Positions 23,001 through 34,664 of a DNA stretch of 64,000 nt are shown in pieces. The DNA comes from Cenococcum geophilum 1.58. Lineage: Eukaryota > Ascomycota > Dothideomycetes > Gloniales > Gloniaceae. The stretch spans positions 249,475 to 313,474 of the forward strand of contig KV748250.1 of the NCBI GenBank assembly GCA_001692895.1, in the 5' to 3' direction. Numbering within the stretch: the stretch's first letter is position 1; every line of letters starts with the position of its first letter. The notes under the pieces were generated by a model that made no database searches, was not told the origin of the DNA, and saw nothing but the letters and a program-made list of their open reading frames with translations. Both the position numbers and the translations under genes were made by a program.

Positions 23001-24816
23001 CAGCCTCTTAGTTTTTATTAGCCTAGGCTATTACTAAGCCTTCCTCCAATCTAATATCATTAAGTTTATCCGCGGCGATATTCGTGCTAATATATTTAGC
23101 AGCTTTAACGGCAGAGTAATAGTTAGTTATAAGAGCGCGCATATAATAGTACTGCTAATATTAGTAGTTATAATCCGGGGTTAAGACTTTGTTATTAGGG
23201 AGTTCTATATATATCTACCCCAATATATATACTAGGTCTTCCGCGGCAACGCGGAACGTATTAGTATTAACCGCTATATCCTTAACTAATACCTCCATAT
23301 CTAATTTATTGTTAGCGGCATCGCCGTCATTAACGCTGTTAACTATGCTATCTAATATTGTTACGGACGCTTTAAGTACAATGTTACGACTACTTGGAGA
23401 AGAGTCGGAAGAAGCTAGTTGGTTAATACAAGCACGGTCCAGGATGGAACCCGTGGAACCATGTGACGAGGAATGGTAAGCAGAGTCACGTGATGTGATC
23501 TGTATGATCTGTATGATCTGTGAGATCTGTCGCAGAGCGAATAGAGCAGACAGAGCAGATAGAGCAACAACTTTCTTAGGAGTACGGTTGTGTATTTAAG
23601 GACCCTCAGTCCCTACCTAGATAGTTCCTTCCTCGTAGTAATTCTTAGAATACAATTGGAGTTAATCTGTTGGGCAACCACTCCACCAGTTGTTATTACG
23701 TTGATCGACTTTTGTACTTGCATTTCCTACACACCTAGCCCATTGACGAACCCATCGTAGTTCTTGCTATAAGGTTCCGTTATAAATATAGAGTTATTGC
23801 CTAATACGGCTTTACCGGAAGCCTTTCTAATAACATTTTTACCGCGGCTAGAAGCAGCTCTGGTCTTTTAGCGTCTAAGTATATTATTTTCCAATCCCCT
23901 TAATTAGCGCTTAGCCTTTTTAGCTTTACGTTTTTATCTAAAAGGCGCTAGGTTTACGTTAGCACATTTAAGAATAAGCTAGATACGCTAGTTTGCTTTA
24001 TTGTCATTTAGGCTCTACCTAAATAGGAAACCCCCTTAATACTTATAGAATTGTTTTTGTATTTAATATAAGAAATTTATATAATAGTCTAGGTCCGACT
24101 AACGGTCCTACTCCCCTAGCTAGAAATTTAAATAACGTTAGTTGCTATATAACTTACTAGCGTCTAGACCGGTAACGACGGTCTTTAGGTCTATTATATA
24201 TAGGTATAGTTTTATAGTTTAAATAGCTTATTATTAAGCTAGTTTAAATACCTTCTTATTAATTAGCTAGAATATTATTATAAACAGTTCTTTACTTATA
24301 AGATTAGTAAGCTCCTTAACGCTAAGCCTACAGAATATTATTAGTTTTACTCTATTTCGGGCAATATTCCTATTATTGCCCTAGGTATTATCTAGTTCCT
24401 TAATAGAAGCTTCTAGTTTATTAATATTATCCTTAGTATTGGGGCCCTAGATATTATCCGCACTATTATAGCCTATATCTAAATCATTATCTATAGGCGG
24501 CCCTATTACTAAGTAAAAGTCCACTAAGGCAGGTAGTGGCTTAAAGAGATCTTTATTTATTAAGTGGTTATCTATTCTAAAATTGTTACCCAGTTCTTCT
24601 ATAAGGGTGATATTATTAGAAGGCTCCTAAAAAACCTCTTTTACTAATACGTTAATCTAAGCTATACGCGTCACTAATTTAGCTTTATTAGGCTTAGGGG
24701 TACTAATAGGGAGGTCCGGTATATACTCGCTAGCACTTATATTTACAATTAGTAAGTATAACACTACGCTTTATATTAGGTACGATCTGCTTACTAAAAT
24801 TGTTATTAATCTCCAT
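20091..24816 (-). pseudogene. SNF2-family helicase gene, left-arm copy
   Basis: Inverted partner of 46808-51110. The start codon is conserved here (ATG at 24816-24814) but is ATA in the right arm. The P-loop (D-I-V-G-L-G-K-T) lies at about 22735-22708 on the minus strand. The copy is interrupted by a solo LTR at 23359-23784, with AATAT duplicated on both sides. Like the right copy it carries many RIP stops and palindromes at 22612, 21628 and 20172. It was presumably a chromatin or DNA-translocating ATPase of the SNF2 superfamily; see the right copy for the motifs. The apparent 96-aa ORF at 23189-23479 is a chance antisense frame running into the LTR. Confidence 0.85.
23359..23784 (+). mobile_element. 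Solo LTR, almost free of RIP
   Basis: A 426-bp LTR beginning TGTTACGGACGC and ending CCGTTATA, flanked by the target duplication AATAT (23354-23358 and 23785-23789). It is the same family as the 5' LTR at 62658-63073. It is strikingly richer in CA/TG than the surrounding relic and holds direct repeats: GATCTGTAT three times (about 23497-23525) and AGAGC-type units at about 23535-23565. It inserted into the left-arm SNF2 gene after that gene had decayed; the right arm lacks it. Confidence 0.9.
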
Positions 24817-25240
24817 CTTACTAATATAAGGTAGTTAGCTATATGCTAGATATTAGTTGTTAGCATTAAATAATACCTATATTTAGTTTGTTTGGGGCGT
24901 ATATAAGGATTTTAGGGGAGGCTTTTAAAAAAGTCCTAATTACTATATAAGGTAGACGTAATAAAAGGCCCTTCCCTTTTTAAGTGCCTAAAATACTTTA
25001 ATAGAGTAAAATATAAAAAAGAGGTTAGAATATATAAAAGAAGTTAGGAAATGCAAAAGAGGTTAGGAAATGCGATTATAACTATAGAAAATTAGGAAAT
25101 CAATGGTATATACCAAAATCTGCCAAATTTGTATAAATAGAGAAGTTGAAGAAGTTAAGGATTTAGAAGTTTAGGTTTATAGACCTCTTAAAATTCTAAT
25201 TTAGACTAGTAAGCTTATATAATCGCCAAGCCTTTAGCTT
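24817..25240. promoter_or_regulatory. Upstream region of left SNF2
   Basis: AT-rich and non-coding. It contains the shared box (TAAACCTAAACTTCTAAATC on the minus strand, 25184-25156) about 340 bp before the SNF2 start, the same distance as in the right arm. Purine-rich tandem segments (AGGTTAGGAAATGCAAAAG-like) lie at 25020-25090. Confidence 0.4.
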
Positions 25241-26462
25241 TTTTATTTATTTAAGTTATAAATTTCTATAAATATACTATGTAAATTGGGTATAGGATTA
25301 TGGTGTTTATATATAAATATTGCGCTATACGCTTATAAAGTAGTTTAGCAAAAATCCTAGGGTTACGCGCTAGCTTATTCGCGTAATACTTAACACTTAG
25401 GCCCCTACGTGCCTTATAAACTTTTAGGAACTTTACTTTATATACGCCTTTATTAGATAACGTTATATACTAGGGTTACTTCTTAAAAGGCTTTCTAAAT
25501 ATTGCCTTATATATTGCCACCTAGTAAGTACTTAGTTAAGGTTTATAAAAGCATCTATATTTCTAGAGGTTACGCTATCCCTTATAATAGTAGAATTCGT
25601 CCTATAGTTATTAATAAGAGTTAGCTAATAGAATTAATAGGATTAAAACTCTATAACTATACGCGTACTTTTAATTATAGTATTCGCGCTTAGTCTAACT
25701 TTTATAGCACTTTACCGTTATAAAGGATAGTAAGAAATAGTAGAAGGAATTTATTTTAAGCATTACCACTACTTAGGTCTCCTATTAGTTGCTACTTAGC
25801 TAGGCTATAGTACTTATAATAGCTAAGCAATTTCCCTACACTCTAACCCCTAATTTATACACTATATAATATTAAACCCCCTAGTACTAAATACTAGCTA
25901 AAACGTGTAATTCTTAGACTTTAAGTAAACGAATTTACTAGTTAAGACCCCTTTAAGTACACAGACGCTATTAAGGCATATCTTGCTTTTATAGGACGTT
26001 TAACTAATAGTTTAAAATTAAGCAAACACTACGCCCATATTAAGCTATTTTAAGCCCTAGAGGTAAACCAGATTTTATTTTATATTACTATTAATATAGA
26101 AAAAGACTCGGCTAACCCCCTAACTATTTAGGAGCTACCGTATAAGATATATCGCGTCTATTGTAATAAGGAGGGAAAGTTATAAGGCTAGTATTCCCTC
26201 TTTTATAAATTAGCTAACTTAGTATATAGCTAAGTAAAGCGAATTTAGAATATTATTAAGGGAAAGAATTACCTAACTCGGATATACAAGTATAGTAATA
26301 TTTTATACCCTTAGGCAAAGCAGCCATATTAAAGGATTAATTTAGATTTTAGACTTTAGAACCGTTCTAAACCGCTTATATTACTAGGGCAAAGTAATAG
26401 ATTAATATTATACTACGGTTAGGCTGCTAGCTAGGGGAACTTTTAGAAAGGCTTCTAAAAAA
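25240..26462 (+). repeat. Repeat module M, copy A (possible gene convergent with TLH)
   Basis: Shares sequence with 28860-29614 (copy B) and, inverted, with 44107-45330 (copy C). On the plus strand a frame with RIP-type stops reads AYLAFIGRLTNSLKL, YRVYCNKEGKL, YSLFYKLANLVYS and LILLGQSN, ending just before a palindrome (26440-26462). Beyond it lie about 100 bp of TLH tail in the opposite direction. The module always sits against a TLH 3' end, so it may be a former gene convergent with TLH. I recognise no domain. Confidence 0.45.
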
Positions 26463-26560
26463 TTGCCTTAATTTACTATCTACACTCTGTATTACTGTTT
26501 ACCGTCTATAATACTATTTAAGACCTTTATTAAGGTAGCAATCCCTTAGCTTAGCTAGCG
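26463..26560 (-). pseudogene. TLH tail fragment
   Basis: A short remnant of the 3' end of a TLH gene, matching 29615-29700 and, inverted, 41340-41280. It is truncated next to the SINE-like element. It shows that a further TLH unit once stood here. Confidence 0.55.
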
Positions 26561-26577
26561 CTTTAGTAGCTAGCCAA

Positions 26578-26802
26578 TATTTTTTAAAATAAGTAGTACT
26601 TTCCTACTCTTATTGCTATATAGTCTAGTGTTATATAATACTACTAAGGTAGCGCCTTATTAGGTAGTAGTAATGCCTAACTCTATAAACCGTTTATATA
26701 GTGCGGCTTTAATCCTTATAAACGCCCTACTAAGGCCATACTATCTTTTTTAACACCGCCTAGATTTTACTCTAATTTGTTCTCTTTAAAATATATAAGT
26801 AA
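26578..26802 (-). mobile_element. SINE-like element, copy 1
   Basis: About 225 bp matching 45417-45642 in inverse orientation but at a different place relative to the arm genes. On the element strand it starts near TTATATATTTTAAAGAGAA and ends in an A-rich tail (TTTTTTAAAAT at its low-coordinate end). It has no coding capacity. It is called SINE-like from the size, the A tail and the two unlinked positions; I could not identify a pol III promoter with confidence. Confidence 0.5.
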
Positions 26803-28859
26803 TATTACTATTATTACTAGGATTATAGCTATCTCTATCCCTATTATTATATTAGATGTTTAGTAGCTCTTATATACCCTAACTAAGAAGTTTATATACC
26901 TATAAGTAGATTATATACTAACCTTCTTATTATACGCTTAAATAATTAAGCGTTATACTAAATTCTTTACTAAATAATAAGACTTTAATTAGTTTATTCA
27001 TTTCTACCTACACTACCTCTAAATACCTGCCCTTTAATAGTGTCTAGGGGAAGTAGATATAATATATATATTAAATCCATATCTAATATTATTTAAGATT
27101 AACTTTTATCTGATGTCTATTTGTATATTTTGCCTTAGGGTAAAAATTTTATAAGCTAATACATATTTTTTTAGGGAAAGGGCTGTTTTAATTATTAAAC
27201 TTCCTTATTTAGTAGTTCTACAGAGTGTTTATAAACGCCTTTATATCTTAAAAAGAATTTATAAAATTATTTAAGAAAGATTTACCTAGTCCCAAAAATT
27301 ATATATAAGTTCCTCTTTGTTAATTATTTTTAGGCCCTTATAAGTCTGTCTAAATAAAAGGCCCTTCTCTGTATAATCCTATTAATAATATTATAGATAT
27401 CCTAGCCTGGTATCTACGTAATAGACGTCTGCTCTTCTATATTAAGATTAGTCCTTACTAGTTTTTAAATTAGTTAAAGGACCTATCTACTCTTTATCTA
27501 TTAGCCTATTATCCTTTTAGGCCAACTCGCTAATAATAGGTAATAATAGATCTTATATAGGAGCTTCTAGCTCCTAGTCTATATCCAATTTCCTATATTT
27601 AGATTTTATATTATTCTTTTTATATTTTCCCTTTCTCTTATTATTATTATATTCTAACTCTGCCTTATATAGACGTGCCTTTAGTATAAGTCTATTATCC
27701 TCTATTTAAAATCTATATTAGGGTTCTATTCTAATTCCGTATTTAATAATATTATTAGAGATTATTTATACGCCTAGAGCAGTATAGGAATCGCGAATAA
27801 GATCTAAATATTGCGATACCTTAGAAAGATTGTTGGTAACGTACGTAAATACTAAAAAGAGAAATTTTTAAAGATCTTAAGCTATCTCTAATATTAATTA
27901 AAAAAAATAGTAGTATTATAGGTCCTAGAGTATAAGAAGGTAATAAATAATATACCTTTTATATTATAATACCTTAGGAAATAGGCTTAAAAGGTAAAAT
28001 AAAATAAAATATTTATAAAAAAAAAACTATCTAAAAAGAATTATTACTTAGTCTATAAGTATAAAAGTAGATATACTATATTTTTTATTAATTTTTATTA
28101 TAATTTATTAGCTTATTTTATTAAGTTCTAATAACCCTAATTAGAGTTATAAATAACTTTTATAATAGTACTAAATATATAAAATATTAGGTATTTTATA
28201 TAAACTTTAACCTAAGTTTAAAAGCTTTAACTTAGAGCCTTATATATAAAGTTTAATTAATATAGTAATATATATATATATATATATAAGGTTTTCTAAA
28301 AGAAAACCCCTAAAACCCCCCTTTATAGAGCTTTTACTTAATTTAAAATAGTAGTAAGGCTAATATACTTTATTTATTATTAAGTAATATTCTTTTATTA
28401 AAAGGATCTATTATAGTAATTAAAGTACCCTATTTAAGTTAGACTTAATTTAAAAGTAATAATAAAGCTAAAGCGCCTTAATTACTACTATATAGTATTA
28501 TCTTATTAAAATATACTTTTATTATATTATACTATAAGGGCTATTTTATAATAGAGAGTAAGCTTTATATAGAGCTTTCATAGCGCTTTATTAGAGCTTA
28601 ATATTAGTATTTTAAAAGTATAGACTATTTATACTTTATAATATTTTAATATTTATTATATAGATTTTACTATAGCTTACTATATATAAGTTTTTTTTTA
28701 ACTAATTAAAAGCTAATTTAGTAGGGGTTTAAATTCTAGTACTTAAATATATAGACTATTTATGCCTTAAATTAATAAAGGGATTATATAACCTATACTA
28801 ATAGTTAGTTTGTTTATACTTATATAGATATCCTATTATTAGTTCTATAGATAAACTAA
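26803..28859. other. AT-rich segment without a recognised gene
   Basis: The minus strand at about 27860-27330 keeps one frame with RIP-type stops (RLYKAELEYNNNKRKGKYKK, then IDQELEAPIQDLL), basic then acidic, with no family recognised. The 27.9-28.8 kb part is extremely AT-rich, with a TA microsatellite at about 28264-28287. It has no clear partner in the right arm. Confidence 0.35.
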
Positions 28860-29614
28860 TCTTATTACTACCTATATCTCCTATTAGTTGCTATTTAGCT
28901 TAGCTATAATAATATATATAAGATAGCTAGCGCTTTTAACGGCTAAGCAATTTCCCTATACTTCTAATTGCTTAAAATCCTAAATAACTAAAGGCTAATA
29001 CCCCCTAATCTATATATTATAATATTAAACCCCTTTAGTGCTAAATACTAGCTAAAATATGTAATTCTTAGACTTTAAGTAAACGAATTTATTAGTTAGG
29101 ATCCTTCTAAGTATATAGACGCCATTAAGGCATATTTTGCTTTTATAGGACGTTTAACAGATAGTTTAGAATTTAGGAAACACTATACCTATATTAAGCC
29201 GTTCTAAGCCCTAAAGCTAAACTAAATCTTATTCTATATTACTATAGATATAGAAAAAGATTTAGCTAACCCCCTAACTATTTAGGAGCTACTATATAAG
29301 ATATATTGCGTCTATTATAATAAGGAGGGAAAGTTATAAGGCTAGTATTTCCTTCTTTATAAATTAGCTAACTTAGTATATAGCTAAGTAAAACGAATTT
29401 AGAACGTTATTAAGGAAAAGAATTACCTAACTTAGATACGTAAGCATAGTAATGTTTTATACCCTTAGGTAAAGTAGCTATATTAAAGGTTTAATTTAGA
29501 TTTTAGACTTTAGAACTAATTTAAAGCGCTTATATTACTAGGGCAAAGTAATATTAATATTATACTACGGTTAGGCGGTTAGCTAGGGGAACTTTTAGAA
29601 AGGCTTTTAAAAAA
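28860..29614 (+). repeat. Repeat module M, copy B
   Basis: Closely matches the distal part of copy A (25900-26462): the blocks AYFAFIGRLTDSLEF and KGKNYLT recur, and it ends at a palindrome (29592-29614). It is immediately followed by the 3' end of the left TLH gene on the opposite strand. Confidence 0.55.
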
Positions 29615-32600
29615 CTGCCTTAATTTACTATCTATATTACTATTTACCTCTACTATCTATAATATTATTTAAGACCCTTATTAAGATAGAAATCCCTTAA
29701 CCTAGTATTGCTTAATTGCTTAGGTAAATTATACTAACTTAAGCGATAATCTAAGAACCTCTAATTAATTAGTGTCTACTTTTGCTAATAAGAACTCTGC
29801 TATGCTCTTTATATCTATAGGCTTGGTACTATATCCCTAAAAGCGCTCTACCTAGGCCTATTTAATATCCTTTATAGCCGCTATTGTGCCTATAATAACG
29901 TTTAATATAAGCTTATTATATTAGCACTGGTTAACTCTACTTTATTTTTAGCCCTAAGTGGGATTTTTTATTTACTAGTTATATAGCTCTTAAGGCACTA
30001 TATAGTAATAATACCTACTAAACTTAGTAAAGTGTAATATTAATTATAACCTCTTAGTGGTATCCCAAACGGTGTCCGCTAAGGGCGTAGTATAGGTATA
30101 AATATTATATAAGGCTTCGCTGGCCTAGGCTATATAGATTAAGTAGTATATTATCTACTAGATAAGATAATATCTTAGTTACTCTAATGTAAGCTATTCT
30201 ACCCTTACTAAGGCAGTTACTTTTAATTATTAAATACTTATCCGCGCTTCCTGTATTGTAAATTTAGCCTTATTAGCATTAGAAAGAATAGGTATATTTA
30301 ACTTTTAACTATTTAGCGGTTTAGTAGCGTAGACGTTATATAGCTCCTTACTATTAGTATAACGGTTCCGGACTAGTATCCCGTCTATTTTCCCGTCTAG
30401 GTATTTATTAAATACTATTTTATAGTAGGTTTTAACATCTACTTCCCTTTAGAGATAGTCTAGTAGAGCTACCCTATAGCCTTAATCGCTATCTATAGGC
30501 GTATTAAGCCTATTAATAAGAAATATAATAGCCTAGCTTACCCTTCTATTGCGGCCTACTCTCCCGCTCTTTTAGGTATAGTCTTTAACTAACCTTAAAA
30601 CTCCTAGGTATAGTACTACGTCTATATTAAATATATTAACGCCTAAACCTAATAAGCTTATAGTAATAATGGTCCTATTATTACTAAAAATAAAGCGCTT
30701 AAGTATATCCTCTTAGTTAATTAATTTGGAATAGTAGGCTGTATAGTAGAGGCTTTTACTAACACTGTTAGTTATCTATCTCGCGTAGTAGTATATAATT
30801 ACTTTCCCCTATAGCTCTAGTAGGCCTATAATATAGTAGGCGATAACTTAAGCGGCTTAGTTAATAGCAGCTATAGTTAGGCTCTATACTGGCTCCTTAT
30901 CTATATTAATAATAGCGTAGCGTATATTAGGTCTAGTGGTAGGCGCCCTAATTAACTTAATACTTTTAGCGGTAAAGTATATTTTATACTAAAGCCGCTG
31001 CTCTTTTATTAGGGGGAGAGTAGCTATTAGGAGTACTATCTACGTTTATATAGCTACTAGATAACCTAGGCGTTATAAAGGTATATAGAACTTACTACTC
31101 CCGTCTAATACGGTATAGTATTTATTAATTATAATTTATGCTAGGTGGCCTATAACTTATATTCTATTTATAAATATCTAGAAGCTGTCTTCTTTAACGG
31201 CCTTAGGTGTTATAAACACTATTAATACTATATTAGTAGGGCTGCGGCCATCTTATACTACGGCCTATAGGCTAGCTAACTTATATTTTTATAGAAGATT
31301 TTATTAAAGAGAGAGTAGCGGAATAATAATAATAGTAAGGCCTATATTATTATAAGCGGCCGGTAATATAAATATTAGACTTTTACTACCGCCTATTAGC
31401 ATAATAATAACCACTAGACTTTCCCTATATAAGATTATATAGATACCAATCTACTACACACCTTAAAATTTGGCTTACTCTCTATATATAGCTTTTAATT
31501 AGGTTATAGGGTTAACGGTTTTTAGGCCACGCTATTTTATCTACTTAGTATTACCGGTTAGATCTATAGGTATAATATACTTTTAGGATTTAGAGGAAGT
31601 ATTTATAGTACTAGGTAGGAGAAAGGCTAAAAAGGCGTACTACTTAGTACTTAATCTTTAGAATTATTACCTTTTACTAATAGTAGTTTTAGCTAACTCT
31701 CTAATAAGACGCGTATATATAGTCTTGCCTATTTAGGCTATATAGCCTACCTACTCTTTATATATTATATTAAAAGATACTAGTTTATCTTCTAAGCTAT
31801 TATTATTACTACTCTTAATAAAGGCAGACTAAGTCTTTAGGTACTTTTAACTAATAGCAATTATAACCTAGCGGTATGTTTAGATATTAAGCCTATATTC
31901 TAGGCTAGCCTTTATTTCTTACTAAAGGGTATAGGTAAAGTAGTTAGAGTTTTATTTAGTGCCTTATATATTAGGCGGCTATATTTTATATAATATAGTA
32001 TTCTCTAGCTAAAGTATCTGGTTTAGCGCGTGCTAAAATAGTAATATAAGCTAGAGGTATAGAATAACTAATTTCCTAACCTTAGTAGGTATAAATTAGT
32101 AAATAACCTTAGACTATCTAGTATAGTAGAAGCCCTTAGAGTATTAAGGTATAAATATAACTATACTATAGATAATAAAAATGTTTTAATATTTACCTAT
32201 AAGGGTATTACTATAGCGTATACTTAATATCTTAGTGCCTTTTATAGGCTAGCCCCTTATAATATATATAAGCACTAGAAGCTTATATAAAAGGGCTTTA
32301 ACTTAGTTAAGGTAGGCTTTAATACTAGACTTATTTAGTCTACCTTTTAGGCCTTAAAGTTTAAATATAGCCTAGCGCAGTTTATTTAGAGCAATATAGT
32401 TTATAAACTAGTCTTAGGTATAAAAAATATGCTTATTATAGGGGTTTTAAAGAAAGTTTTAGCTAGGAATGGAGTTACTAGGGTTATCCTAAAGGGCTTT
32501 AATACGCATAGGTAGGGTATTGGTATGTCATTTATTAAATAGTAGATCTTAGTAAACTAAACGTTCTACGTCTTTAATAAGGCTATAAATAAAACTATAA

Positions 32601-34044
32601 AACTTAGGTATTATAAAATGAATGGCTTTATAAAGTAGCTCGTCGTTAATCTATTTTACTTTACCCTTAATTATTACTTTAAAGTGCACCTTTAAGCTAT
32701 AGGTTTAAAGGTCTAGTATTTACTATATTAGTTCCTTAGTTCCTTATACTATAAACCTATCTATTATCTTAGTTACTAACTTTAGACATCTTACCTTAAG
32801 TATATCTTAGTAGGCATTGCTATAAACGGCGTCTGTATTAGTAATTAGGGTAGCTTACACAACTATAAACTAACTAAGCTTTATTATAGCTAATAGTGTC
32901 TTAGTATATACGCCGCACTCCTTCTACCCTACCGCTATTATACCTTATAGAGCTAAGGCATATACTAAGGGACTCTTATACTTAGTACTGCGTACTCTTT
33001 AGTCTAAAAGTAAGAGATAAAACACTAGGTAAGCCCTAGCTAAGGGGCTAAGTATATTAGCTAGGGTATTAGTACTGCGCTCTATAGTACGCAGTAGCGC
33101 TAACTAGGTACGCTCTTATTAGTTATTAAGTATATATATAGGGCTAACTCTATTTACTACTAGCTATATCCGTTTAAAAAATATAAGCACTATCTACTAT
33201 AGTCTACAGTAGTTATTAGGGGGCTTCTTACCTTAGTAGGATTAGAGGGGTTAGTATTAGTCCTAGTATACCTAGTCCTAGATAGCTTTAGTCTATAGAA
33301 AGATACTAGCCTTTAAGGCTATAGTTTTATTATAGGTCTAGTAGAGCTTAGCTATAGTGTTCTATATTATAGTAAGAGTTAACTTATTATCCGGGTTAGG
33401 TTTATTAATTAAGGCCAGGAGTAATACTAACTTAGTAGTATTAAGGTAGTTATACTACCTAGCATATTCTACCTAGGGGTCTATCTTAAAGACATTTCGG
33501 CAGTCTATATAGGTATTTATTACTTATTCCTTCTTATTACAGGCGGCAAAAACGCCGTATATAAATACTAGGAAATTATAGTTACCGGCTTTAGCAACGT
33601 TATTCACCTCTATATTAGTTATAGCTATATTAATAGCAAAGAAGCTTAAGCCGTATCGGTTAGGAAATAGCCTTTAACAGGCAGTTTACCTCTAGGCGTT
33701 AGGTATAGTCCGTTTAGTAAGTCGTTTTATAGTATTAGTTAGGCGGCCCTTATACGCGTATTTCTTCTATAAGTGTTATTCTTAGTAGTATATAGCCATA
33801 TTCTTCGCATTCCTATATATATATTAGTAGGTTTCTAGTATAAGCTAGTAAAGGAGCCCGTTATAATATATACTTAGATAAAAGATAGGTTGCGAGAGGG
33901 CCTAGATATTTAGTAACTTATTAAGTTTATAGGCAAGTTAGCTTAGGGCTTAGATAAGGCGTACTAATTCTTAGAGTTTAACTTTACCTAGGCGGTGGTA
34001 AATACCACTAAAATGCTAGCGGATTTCAGAAGGCCATACGGCAT
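29615..34044 (-). pseudogene. TLH-family RecQ helicase gene, left-arm copy (TLH1)
   Basis: A minus-strand frame from an ATG at 34044 (MPYGLLKSASILVVF) to about 29.6 kb. The N-terminal part shares YNYLNT, NKPNPDNKLTLTIIQN and YQTYNKTIALKASIFLQ with the right copy. The RecQ P-loop (GGGKS) is at about 31393-31378. The helicase and C-terminal regions mirror 39.5-41.3 kb. TLH proteins are RecQ-type 3'-5' DNA helicases encoded near fungal chromosome ends. There are many RIP-type stops, so it is not functional. The first ~450 bp (34.04-33.6 kb) have no counterpart in the right copy. Its 3' end abuts a palindrome and module M. Confidence 0.85.
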
Positions 34045-34170
34045 ATTAACAGTTAGGACTAGTATAGACGATAATTTAATATTCTAGTAGGTGGACTAGA
34101 TTCTCTATATTTATTAAATATTATTTCCATATATATCTATCTAGTGTACTTACTATAGACTATAATAGGC

Positions 34171-34194
34171 ATTTTTAGGAAGGCTCCCGAAAAT
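34171..34194. repeat. Dispersed palindrome copy near the centre
   Basis: TTTTTAGGAAGGCTCCCGAA, an imperfect copy of the family. It lies upstream of the left TLH start and marks the inner edge of the left arm. Confidence 0.6.
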
Positions 34195-34199
34195 ACTCC

Positions 34200-34664
34200 C
34201 TATATAAGCCAGGAAGTATACGTAGCTATTTATAATAGTATTCTGTTTTCCGTTCTTAGGGGGAATATAAATTAGGGGCGCGTAGCTGAAGCTTTAGTTA
34301 ATAGCTAGGCTCGACGAAATCGGCCTCTATACCTCCACGTGATAGAGCCTAGGAACCTAGCAGTTACTATTGATATTCCATTTAGATCGTATTAATAGAC
34401 TACCAGAGCAAACGCAGAGACGTATATACGGCTACGCAGCGCCTGCGCAGCGACGTGGTGGTAGTGGTGTGAAAATTTTTTCACTAGGGGGTAAGCCCTA
34501 GCAAAAAGTTTAAACACAGCTACCACGTCTATTGTACACGTTTAGTCATTTAAATTAATAAGCAATTATCCCTTCGGCGTACCCCCTCCCTCCTATAAAT
34601 ACTACATACACCGCGTAGTACCCACATATACGCGAACAATCCGCGCCCTAAGTATAGCAGAGGC
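34200..34664. promoter_or_regulatory. Central spacer: low-RIP, hairpin-rich, possible promoter
   Basis: This patch keeps CA/TG and CG and looks far less RIP-mutated than its neighbours. It has clustered short inverted repeats: GTGAAAATTTTTTCAC (about 34469-34484), CTAGGG/CCCTAG (about 34485-34503) and ACGTGGTGGTAG/CTACCACGT (about 34452-34530). A TATA-like CCTATAAATA at 34590-34600 is about 30 bp before an open plus-strand frame. It sits between the divergently oriented TLH1 and the plus-strand genes of the right arm, so it could be a shared promoter. Confidence 0.45.

Larger units (their letters stand above)
13870..34200 (+). repeat. Left arm of the large inverted repeat
   Basis: This arm is the imperfect reverse complement of about 36.9-54.2 kb. 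Matching landmarks have nearly constant coordinate sums: SNF2 P-loop 22720/48487, palindromes 22612/48590 and 21640/49563, TLH P-loop 31386/39573, TLH tail palindromes 29600/41370. The sum steps by about 431 at the solo LTR (23359-23784) and by about 2600 at the LTR element (14178-16772), so those insertions came after the arms formed. The middle sections (25-29 kb against 41.5-46.3 kb) are rearranged and match only in pieces. Confidence 0.85.
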
